Below, one piece after another: positions 1 through 5,117 of a DNA stretch of 5,117 bases (positions are counted from its first letter, which is position 1; each line of letters starts with the position of its first letter). Source of the stretch: an uncultured Clostridium sp. (lineage in GTDB: Bacteria > Bacillota > Clostridia > Lachnospirales > Lachnospiraceae); NCBI GenBank assembly GCA_938036545.1, contig CALHQJ010000006.1, positions 1 to 5,117 on the forward strand, in the 5' to 3' direction. The translations under genes were made by a program, and so were the position numbers. The notes under the pieces were generated by a model, which was not told where the DNA came from, made no database searches, and saw only the letters and a list, made by a program, of their open reading frames with translations.

Positions 1-1
1 C

Positions 2-367
2 GGAAGCCTGGTACACGCTCTTCAAGCACTGAGTCAGACGGCCATGTATTTTATCGGCGGCCTTTTGACCCATATCCGGAGTCTCTGCGCTTTAACCAAT
101 CCATCTACCAATTCTTATAAGCGTCTGATTCCAGGGTTTGAAGCGCCTGTGACCATTGGCTATGCCATGGCAAACAGAAGCGCTGTAGTGCGGATTCCAG
201 CTTATGTGAAATCACCAGATAAGAAGCGGTTTGAGCTTCGCAATCCAGACGCCACATGCAACCCGTATTACGCCTATGCGGCCATTTTGATGGCGGGTTT
301 AGACGGCATACGAAATCAGATAGATCCGGCAGGCCAAAATAGAGAAAGAGACCAGAAAACCATGTGA
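2..367 (+). CDS. glnA: Glutamine synthetase type I, C-terminal part (5' end off window, 3' end apparently truncated)
   Basis: This is the catalytic C-terminal part of a type I glutamine synthetase, which makes glutamine from glutamate, ammonia and ATP in the cytoplasm. The frame is open from base 2. Visible family motifs in order are LSQTAMYFIGG, TNPSTNSYKRL (substrate-binding Arg), PGFEAPV (the flap Glu that closes the active site), NRSAVVRIP (phosphate-binding Arg residues), RFELRNPDATCNPY (metal-binding Glu) and AAILMAGLDGI. After GIRNQIDP the family normally continues for roughly 80-100 residues, including the conserved Tyr region and the C-terminal helices. Here a non-homologous tail of about a dozen residues follows, then TGA. 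The tail and stop are read from terminator sequence, so I infer a 3' deletion; the product may be inactive. It is unlike the second synthetase in the window (NSYKRLIPGFEAP here, DSYKRFGQNKAP there), so the two are not a recent duplication. Family identity is very sure; functional status is not. Confidence 0.88.
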   Translation, partial: GSLVHALQALSQTAMYFIGGLLTHIRSLCALTNPSTNSYKRLIPGFEAPVTIGYAMANRSAVVRIPAYVKSPDKKRFELRNPDATCNPYYAYAAILMAGLDGIRNQIDPAGQNRERDQKTM

Positions 368-392
368 AATCAGCGGATTTTCTGGTCTTTTT
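349..392 (+). terminator. Rho-independent terminator after the glutamine synthetase fragment
   Basis: AGACCAGAAAA (349-359) is perfectly complementary to TTTTCTGGTCT (378-388), giving an 11-bp stem with an 18-base loop, and a run of five T follows the last C (388-392). Further A bases on the left can pair with these T bases. The synthetase stop codon TGA (365-367) is in the loop, so a terminating ribosome would cover the stem. The ribosome binding site of the next gene starts at 403, so the same hairpin could also act as a leader attenuator for that gene. Confidence 0.85.
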
Positions 393-416
393 AGACAGAG
401 TTGGAGGCAGAATTTT

Positions 417-2384
417 ATGACGATTGGAAAGAAAATAAAAGCAATTATGCTGGCGGCGGCGCTTCCATGCATGTTATGTGCAGCGCCTGCATTCGCTGAT
501 ACAAACGAAAATTCAGAAGGAACAGAAGTGCAGATTTTGTTTACCCATGATATGCATTCCCACCTGGATCCGTATAAAGCCGAAAAAGACGGAAGCACAG
601 TAATGATTGGCGGATTTGGAAAGCTAAAGACCATGGCAGACGAAAAACGAAACAACTGTCCGGCTACATTTCTGGTAGACGGCGGAGATTTTTCTATGGG
701 AACGTTGTATCAGACCATTTACGAAACAGAAGCGCCGGAACTGACACTGATGGGGCAGATTGGGTATGATGCAGTAACTTTGGGAAACCATGAGTTTGAC
801 TATCGAAGCCAGGGAATCGCCAATATGCTTCACGAGGCAGCAAAACGGGCAGAAGAGGCAGGAGATTATCAGCTGCCTGCTCTTGTCAGCGCCAATATTG
901 ACTGGGAGAAAAATACTTCCAGTGATAATCTCCTGGTAAAAGAGGCCATGGAGGTCTATGGAAGCACTCCGTATATTGTGGTTGAACGAGGTGGGGTGCG
1001 GGCTGGCATTTATGGAGTTTTGGGAAAAGATGCGGATGAATGTGCACCGGAAAGCGGGCTGGAATTTGAAGATATTGTAGAGACTTCCAAATCTATAGTA
1101 GACCAGCTGCAAAAGGAGCAGGTAGATCTGATTATCTGTCTTTCCCACAGCGGAACCAGCAGTCAGGAAGAAAAATCTGAAGATGAAATCCTGGCCAGAG
1201 AGGTTCCGGAGATAGATGTGATTGTCAGCGGACACACCCATACTACATTAGAAGAAGCCATTCAGTATGGGGATACCTATGTAGTATCAGCAGGTTCTTA
1301 CTGCGAAAATCTGGGAGAGTTGTATCTGAGCAGAAAAGAAAACGGCAGATGGAATCTGGAGGAATACCGGCTGAATCCGTTAGATGAAACAGTTGCAGAA
1401 GACGAGGAAATAAAAGAACAGCTTGCAGAATATAAGCGGAAGGTAAATGAAGGGTATCTGAGCCGGTTTGGATATACATTTGATCAGATATTGGCAGAAA
1501 ATCCGGTAGAGTTTACCCAGATGGATGAATTTGCAGAAACGCACGAAGAAGATCCGCTGGGAAGCATCATAGCGGATTCTTATGTATATGCAGTACAGCA
1601 GGCAGAAGGAGATAATTATGAGAAAGTTTATGTGACCATTTCTCCGTCCGGCGCTATCCGTGATACATTCCAGCAGGGAACCGTAACGGTATCAGATGTT
1701 TTTAATGTCAGTTCCCTTGGAATTGGAGCAGATCGGATACCAGGGTATCCGCTGGTCAGCGTATATTTGACAGGTGCGGAATTGAAGACAGCGGCAGAAA
1801 TTGACGTTTCCATTTCTCCGATTATGACGACCGCCCAGTTGTATCCCAGCGGACTTCAGTGGACATACAATCCCCATAGAATGTTGTTAAACAGAGTGAC
1901 AGATGTAGAGTTTGTTACTAATGTTCCCTATACTGGGGGAAAAGAAACCGAAGAAATCGTGGATGACCAGCTGTACCGCGTTGTGGCCGGCCTTTATTCC
2001 GCCCAAATGCTTGGTACGATCGAAGACGCATCCATGGGACTTTTGAATATTACGCCCAAGGATAAAAACGGACAGGCAATCCAGGACTTTGAACAATATA
2101 TCATACACGATAAAAACGGTTCTGAAGTGAAAGAGTGGTATGCACTTGCCTCTTATCTGGAATCCTTTGAAAAAAATGAAGAAGGCGTAGCGGAGATTCC
2201 GTCCTACTATGAAGAAGCAGAGGGAAGAAAACAGCTGGAAGACAGCCGCAATCTGGTGGACATTCTGAAAAATCCAAATAAGTTTACATGGTTCCTTTAT
2301 GGAGGAATTCTTGCCCTGATTTTGCTGACAGCAGGGATTGTGAGAGCTGTCGTAAGGAGAAGGCGGAAGCGCAATAGAAAGTAA
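417..2384 (+). CDS. Secreted, membrane-anchored 5'-nucleotidase / UDP-sugar hydrolase family metallophosphoesterase
   Basis: This 655-residue protein is predicted to hydrolyse nucleotides or related phosphoesters (UDP-sugars, 2',3'-cyclic nucleotides) outside the membrane, for nucleoside and phosphate salvage. Residues 1-27 form a Sec signal peptide (KK, a hydrophobic core, then AFA before the cut). The calcineurin-like metal site is complete: THDMHSH (43-49; D45, H47), DGGD (88-91), GNHEFD (123-128), SHSG (243-246) and SGHTHT (271-276). The 5'-nucleotidase C-terminal substrate domain spans about 350-565, with GTVTVSDVFNV (421-431), LTGAEL (451-456) and PSGLQW (477-482). A charged linker leads to a membrane helix (about 624-645) and a very basic tail, so the protein is held at the outer membrane face; no LPXTG motif is seen. 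The start is supported by GGAGG at 403-407, nine bases from ATG. No promoter fits between the terminator and this site, so it is transcribed by readthrough or from a promoter inside the upstream gene. Substrate is not resolved. Confidence 0.93.
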   Translation: MTIGKKIKAIMLAAALPCMLCAAPAFADTNENSEGTEVQILFTHDMHSHLDPYKAEKDGSTVMIGGFGKLKTMADEKRNNCPATFLVDGGDFSMGTLYQTIYETEAPELTLMGQIGYDAVTLGNHEFDYRSQGIANMLHEAAKRAEEAGDYQLPALVSANIDWEKNTSSDNLLVKEAMEVYGSTPYIVVERGGVRAGIYGVLGKDADECAPESGLEFEDIVETSKSIVDQLQKEQVDLIICLSHSGTSSQEEKSEDEILAREVPEIDVIVSGHTHTTLEEAIQYGDTYVVSAGSYCENLGELYLSRKENGRWNLEEYRLNPLDETVAEDEEIKEQLAEYKRKVNEGYLSRFGYTFDQILAENPVEFTQMDEFAETHEEDPLGSIIADSYVYAVQQAEGDNYEKVYVTISPSGAIRDTFQQGTVTVSDVFNVSSLGIGADRIPGYPLVSVYLTGAELKTAAEIDVSISPIMTTAQLYPSGLQWTYNPHRMLLNRVTDVEFVTNVPYTGGKETEEIVDDQLYRVVAGLYSAQMLGTIEDASMGLLNITPKDKNGQAIQDFEQYIIHDKNGSEVKEWYALASYLESFEKNEEGVAEIPSYYEEAEGRKQLEDSRNLVDILKNPNKFTWFLYGGILALILLTAGIVRAVVRRRRKRNRK

Positions 2385-2419
2385 GGAAGAGAGCAGGAGA
2401 AAAGTGCTATACTAAATGG

Positions 2420-3004
2420 TTAAGAATAAGTCTTAATGATCTCCTCGGCAATGGTTCGCCTGGTAACACAGCGATCCATTGCCTGTTTTTCTATGTAGCG
2501 GTGGGCTTCAGGTTCACTCATGGAAAGCTGGCTGATTAAAATCCACTTTGCTTTATTGACAAGGCGGATCTCAGCCATCTTTTCCTCGATGGATAGTGAT
2601 TTTTTTTCAAACTGCCTCAGACGTTCCCTGGAGCTTTCCAGCCAGTTGAGAGCATAGGACATCGTTACTTTTGAGATTGGTTTTGACAGGGTAAATACAC
2701 CATATTCCATGACCTGATCATGAACTCCATTATGAATATCGCTTTTTACCAGCAAAAGGACAACAGATTGTTTATTGCTGCAGATATCAATAGCGAGACG
2801 AATGCCTGCATCATCACGTAAAGGAGAATTAATGATAACGAAATCATAAGTCTTTTCTGTAAGGGTGCGTCTGGCGGCGCTGACGCTTGAAGCCGTGCAG
2901 ATGGGGGAATACTTTGCCGCAGAAAAAAGGTCGGAAAAGGCAGAGGTAAAAGCATCGGTTGCGGACACAATGAGGACACTGTAGGCACGTTCCTTTAAAC
3001 TCAT
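2420..3004 (-). CDS. ANTAR-domain response regulator (putative RNA-binding transcription antiterminator)
   Basis: This 194-residue protein is predicted to bind paired stem-loops in nascent mRNA and prevent termination, acting on nitrogen genes; NitR of clostridial glnA loci is the obvious comparison. Residues 8-120 have the receiver fold pattern, but the phosphorylation site is degraded: N59 replaces the acceptor Asp (VIINSPL), S14/A15 replace the acidic pair after VLIV, and V86 sits where Thr/Ser is usual. Only the Lys of LSKPI (K108) is kept, so control by phosphorylation is unlikely. A charged helical linker (about 123-145) joins it to an ANTAR domain at about 133-191, with the features IRLVNKAKWILI, SEPEAHRYIEKQAM and RRTIAEEII. 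The ATG at 3004 is set by GGAGG eight bases upstream. It is the last operon gene seen, 41 bases after the glutamine synthetase stop, and converges on the nucleotidase gene. Its RNA target is inferred to be the operon's own leader or other nitrogen genes. Confidence 0.88.
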   Translation of the reverse strand: MSLKERAYSVLIVSATDAFTSAFSDLFSAAKYSPICTASSVSAARRTLTEKTYDFVIINSPLRDDAGIRLAIDICSNKQSVVLLLVKSDIHNGVHDQVMEYGVFTLSKPISKVTMSYALNWLESSRERLRQFEKKSLSIEEKMAEIRLVNKAKWILISQLSMSEPEAHRYIEKQAMDRCVTRRTIAEEIIKTYS

Positions 3005-3045
3005 ACATTACCCCTCCTTTTGACAGGAACATTAAAAAATGAAAA

Positions 3046-4257
3046 TTACTGCTGGCAGTAGATCGTTAAAATGGCATCTGGTATATATTTTCGGATAAAA
3101 GCACTGTCTGCCGCAAGGGCACAGGCAGATTCAAAATTCTTTGGAAGCTGTTTGAAAGCTTCCAGGGTATCCGCATCCGCTTTATATAAATTAAAATCCG
3201 CAGGGGGAGGAAGCACCAGCTTATGCTGCAGTCCTTCCATAACTGCATAGATCATAAGGGTAAAAGCCAGGTAAGCGTTTGCAGACGGATCTGGGGAACG
3301 GAGTTCGACACGGCGGTACGCCCCAATTGCTGCAGGAACGCGAATAAGCTGGGAACGGTTTTCGCTGGACCAGGAAATATATCTGGGAGCTTTATTTTGA
3401 CCAAAACGTTTGTAGGAATCCGGAGCTGGATTTAAAAATACAGTCATATCCGAAATTTTATCCAGAATACCGGCAATCATGGAGTCCATACAATCTGTGC
3501 CATCAGGGGATTTTACAGACATATTGATGTGGAATCCGTTTCCTGCTTTGTTTTCCAGAGGCTTGGGACTGAAATCTGCAAAAATACCGTTTAGTCCGGC
3601 AATGGTTTTTACCACGGTCTGAAAGGTCATGGAATTGTCAGCAGCAGTCAGGGGATCAGAGTAGCGGAAATCAATTTCATTTTGTCCTGGCCCTTCTTCG
3701 TGGTGGGAGCTTTCCGGCAGAATTCCCATCTGTTCCAGCGTCAGGCAGACTTCGCGGCGGATATTTTCTCCTTTGTCTTCGGGAGCAATGTCCATGTAAC
3801 TGGCATTATCGTAAGGAATTTTTGTAGGATTTCCATTGTCATCTAGGTGGAACAGGTAAAATTCCTGTTCCGCGCCAAAGAAGAAGCGGTAACCGGCCTG
3901 TTCTGCATCCTGGACTGCCTTTTTCAATAAAGAACGGGTATCGCATTCAAATATGGTTCCGTCCGGATAAGTAATGCTGCAGAACATTCTTACCACACGC
4001 CCGTGTTCCGGTCTCCAGGGAAGAGGCATCAGCGTATCGGCATCTGGATGAAGAAAGAGGTCAGAATGGCTTTCATCGCCAAAACCGGCGATGGCAGACG
4101 CATCAATGGCAATTCCATGTTCAAAAGCCCTGGGAAGTTCCTGCGGCATAATGGATATGTTTTTTTGTCTGCCAAAAACATCGCAGAATGCCAGGCGGAT
4201 AAATTTGACATCCTCTTCCTGCATATACTGGAGAACTTCTTCTTTTGAATATTTCAT
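3046..4257 (-). CDS. Glutamine synthetase family protein (short type I form, flap Glu replaced by Lys)
   Basis: This 403-residue cytoplasmic protein belongs to the type I glutamine synthetase family (ATP-dependent ligation of ammonia or an amine to glutamate). Residues 1-85 match the beta-grasp domain and about 100-403 the catalytic domain. Visible motifs are IDASAIAGF (51-59), FFFGAEQEF (metal ligands E130, E132), HHEEGPGQNE (185-194; E187, E194), NGFH (H243), SYKRF (R284), NRSQLIRVP (R301, R306) and RVELRSPDP (E318, R320). Two oddities stand out. The flap glutamate (E327 in E. coli numbering) is lysine, K289, in GQNKAP; and the C-terminus ends at about FIRKYIPDAILTIY, some 25 residues before related enzymes end. 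A further in-frame start at 4371 exists, but the intervening 38 residues are not synthetase-like and overlap the previous gene, so ATG 4257 is chosen; its ribosome site (AGG within AGCAGGTAAGG) is weak. It lies 19 bases after the GXGXG gene, consistent with co-transcription. It could be a true glutamine synthetase, a gamma-glutamylamide synthetase or a regulatory paralogue. Confidence 0.9.
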   Translation of the reverse strand: MKYSKEEVLQYMQEEDVKFIRLAFCDVFGRQKNISIMPQELPRAFEHGIAIDASAIAGFGDESHSDLFLHPDADTLMPLPWRPEHGRVVRMFCSITYPDGTIFECDTRSLLKKAVQDAEQAGYRFFFGAEQEFYLFHLDDNGNPTKIPYDNASYMDIAPEDKGENIRREVCLTLEQMGILPESSHHEEGPGQNEIDFRYSDPLTAADNSMTFQTVVKTIAGLNGIFADFSPKPLENKAGNGFHINMSVKSPDGTDCMDSMIAGILDKISDMTVFLNPAPDSYKRFGQNKAPRYISWSSENRSQLIRVPAAIGAYRRVELRSPDPSANAYLAFTLMIYAVMEGLQHKLVLPPPADFNLYKADADTLEAFKQLPKNFESACALAADSAFIRKYIPDAILTIYCQQ

Positions 4258-4276
4258 AACCTTACCTGCTTTCTTT

Positions 4277-4999
4277 TTAATTTGCCACATACATTTGCTT
4301 GTACGGATTGCTGCTGTCTGGAGTAATGACTGTAAAAGATTCTGACATAAGTTCACTGAGGGAATATCCAAAGTCTGTACAATATTCAGATAAGTACTGG
4401 CGGATTTCTTCCAAATCTTCCCTGGAAGCAGATTTTGCAGTTACCTGTTGGGAGAAACGGAGGGTTCCGCAGTCTCCGCGAAGGAAGATTTTTCCTCCGT
4501 GCATACCGGTACTTGGAAAATTGCCGACAATATTTCTGCTGCTTTTGTGGAGTCCCAGGACAATAATGATACCGCCAGCCTGGTACTCGCCCAGAAAGCT
4601 GCCTGCGCATCCGCCGATGATCATAACGGGAATTTTTTCTTTATAGGCTTTCATGTGGATTCCGGCGCGGTAGCCGGCATTCCCCTGGACGTAGATCTTT
4701 CCTCCGCGCATGGCATAACCGGCAGCGTCTCCGATATTTCCGTAAATCAGGATTTTTCCTTCATTCATGGTATCGCCCACAGCGTCCTGGGCATTGCCCC
4801 TTACCGTAATACGGGAATCATTTAAGTAGGCTCCCAAGGCATTCCCGGGAATTCCGTAAACGGTAATATTTTTATCAGACATACCTGCGGCAAGAAACCT
4901 CTGGCCGCAGCAGTTTTCAATAATATAATCTTTGTCCTTATGCCGGAGCCTTTCATTTATAGTTTTATAATCTAAATCTGCAGCATTGATGATTTGCAT
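4277..4999 (-). CDS. Stand-alone GXGXG-domain protein, split glutamate synthase alpha-subunit C-terminal domain
   Basis: This 240-residue protein corresponds to the C-terminal beta-helix domain of the large subunit of glutamate synthase (GltB), encoded as a separate polypeptide as in archaeal-type and GlxBCD-type split enzymes. The diagnostic repeats are stacked Gly-rich turns of the form GNxxxxxG at about 49-115: YGIPGNALGAYL, VRGNAQDAVGD, YGNIGDAAGYAMRGG and VQGNAGYRAG. IGGCAGSFLGEY and MHGGKIFLRG follow, and then a helical tail (about 193-220). In glutamate synthase this domain is structural and holds the amidotransferase and FMN synthase domains together; those partners are not in the window and would be expected upstream beyond 5117 or elsewhere. 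The start is ATG 4999, preceded by GGAGG at 5015-5011 with an 11-base spacer. A TTG at 5017 is in frame but overlaps the ribosome binding site. It is the first operon gene seen, and a hairpin with a U-tract abuts its ribosome site. Confidence 0.88.
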   Translation of the reverse strand: MQIINAADLDYKTINERLRHKDKDYIIENCCGQRFLAAGMSDKNITVYGIPGNALGAYLNDSRITVRGNAQDAVGDTMNEGKILIYGNIGDAAGYAMRGGKIYVQGNAGYRAGIHMKAYKEKIPVMIIGGCAGSFLGEYQAGGIIIVLGLHKSSRNIVGNFPSTGMHGGKIFLRGDCGTLRFSQQVTAKSASREDLEEIRQYLSEYCTDFGYSLSELMSESFTVITPDSSNPYKQMYVAN

Positions 5000-5015
5000 A
5001 TTATACCACACCTCC

Positions 5016-5053
5016 AAAAAAATGGTTACATTTTTCTTATGAAAATTTGTAAC
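5016..5053 (-). promoter_or_regulatory. Terminator-like leader hairpin (candidate transcription attenuator) before the nitrogen operon
   Basis: On the - strand GTTACA (5053-5048) pairs with TGTAAC (5030-5025). After a small AA/A internal loop, TTTTC (5045-5041 side) pairs with GAAAA (5036-5032), closing a four-base loop. Then come CA and seven T (5022-5016), directly followed by GGAGG (5015-5011). The stem is AT-rich, so its strength is uncertain. A second hairpin uses the same bases: AAAAATG (5035-5029) with CATTTTT (5024-5018) around a four-base loop, which would bury the U-tract. An ANTAR antiterminator in the same operon makes a termination switch plausible, but it is inferred. It could instead be the terminator of a gene off the right edge. 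Confidence 0.5.
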
Positions 5054-5060
5054 AGTTCAG

Positions 5061-5117
5061 CCATGCATCTTCTTGCCCGCTGTAAGCGTGCAAGAAGCAT
5101 GGGGCGTCCGCCCTATG
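5061..5117. repeat. Two overlapping inverted repeats in the operon leader
   Basis: Dyad 1 (5061-5102) on the + strand: CCATGC (5061-5066) pairs with GCATGG (5097-5102), then, past a 3-base bulge, TTCTTGC (5070-5076) pairs with GCAAGAA (5090-5096), and CGCT (5078-5081) pairs with AGCG (5085-5088). Dyad 2 (5098-5117): CATGGGGC pairs with GCCCTATG with one G-T mismatch or wobble around a 4-base loop, and it is cut by the window edge. CATGG at 5098-5102 belongs to both, so the two structures exclude each other. The segment could be part of a regulatory leader, the 3' end of an upstream unit, or a dispersed intergenic repeat. No convincing gene or promoter is seen between 5000 and 5117. Confidence 0.6.

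Noticed and set aside
453..500. Lipoprotein signal in the nucleotidase N-terminus (LPC or MLC)
   Set aside because: Residues before each Cys do not fit the lipobox [LVI][ASTVI][GAS]C; an AFA signal peptidase I site fits better.
624..1241. 205-residue open frame on the - strand inside the nucleotidase gene
   Set aside because: It is antisense to a well-supported gene, shows no domain pattern and lacks a ribosome binding site.
2270..2384. Sortase-type cell wall anchor in the nucleotidase C-terminus
   Set aside because: The shape (membrane helix plus basic tail) fits, but the residues before it (NPNKFTW) match neither LPXTG nor NPQTN, so simple membrane anchoring is preferred.
2420..2436. Inverted repeat TTAAGA / TCTTAA at the regulator stop codon as a bidirectional terminator
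   Set aside because: The stem is only six AT-rich pairs with no U-tract on either strand, so it does not meet a terminator standard.
4258..4371. N-terminal extension of the glutamine synthetase to 4371
   Set aside because: The extra 38 residues are not synthetase-like, overlap the 3' end of the GXGXG gene, and the normal family start MKYSKEEV has its own ATG.
5000..5008. Extended -10 like TGGTATAAT on the - strand just before the GXGXG gene
   Set aside because: It abuts the ATG, so transcription would begin inside the gene, and there is no -35 match at 16-18 bases.
5000..5017. TTG start at 5017 adding six residues to the GXGXG protein
   Set aside because: The added codons overlap the GGAGG ribosome site; ATG 4999 has that site in a usable position and begins where homology begins.
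5026..5100. A 24-codon leader peptide on the - strand (MLLARLQRARR...) ending inside the attenuator hairpin
   Set aside because: No ribosome binding site precedes its ATG and no run of regulatory codons (for example Gln or Glu) is present; its bases are explained by the dyads.
5037..5117. Open frame entering from the right edge on the - strand, ending with TAA at 5037-5039, as the tail of an upstream gene
   Set aside because: Only 26 codons are visible, with unusual Cys/His/Trp content and no family resemblance; it cannot be told from chance. It is not fully excluded.

Overview
The window looks like chromosomal DNA of a low-to-mid GC Gram-positive anaerobe, most likely a gut Clostridium relative (Lachnospiraceae type). 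This rests on strong GGAGG ribosome binding sites, a U-tract terminator, and an operon that joins a short glutamine synthetase, a stand-alone GXGXG glutamate-synthase domain and an ANTAR antiterminator. The genus cannot be fixed from the sequence. I see no rRNA, tRNA, CRISPR array, transposase or phage gene.

The left part runs on the + strand. It opens with the 3' part of a type I glutamine synthetase gene (2-367), which enters from the left edge and ends early: its stop codon lies in the loop of an intrinsic terminator (349-392). Only about 24 bases further on starts a complete secreted, membrane-anchored 5'-nucleotidase / UDP-sugar hydrolase family gene (417-2384).

The right part runs on the - strand and reads as one nitrogen-assimilation operon, in transcription order: a structured leader (about 5117-5000), a split glutamate synthase GXGXG-domain protein (4999-4277), a glutamine synthetase family protein (4257-3046) and an ANTAR-domain response regulator with a degenerate receiver (3004-2420). 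Gaps are 19 and 41 bases. The likely logic is ammonia capture into glutamine by the synthetase, transfer of the amide nitrogen to glutamate by a split GltB-type enzyme whose other subunits are off-window, and control of the operon by RNA antitermination. The leader holds a terminator-like hairpin with a 7-U tract directly before the first ribosome binding site, plus upstream dyads that compete for the same bases.

The nucleotidase gene and the operon converge tail to tail with 35 bases between them and no good terminator. The most interesting points are the leader, the replacement of the flap glutamate by lysine in the operon's glutamine synthetase, the pseudo-receiver ANTAR protein, and the truncated first glutamine synthetase.
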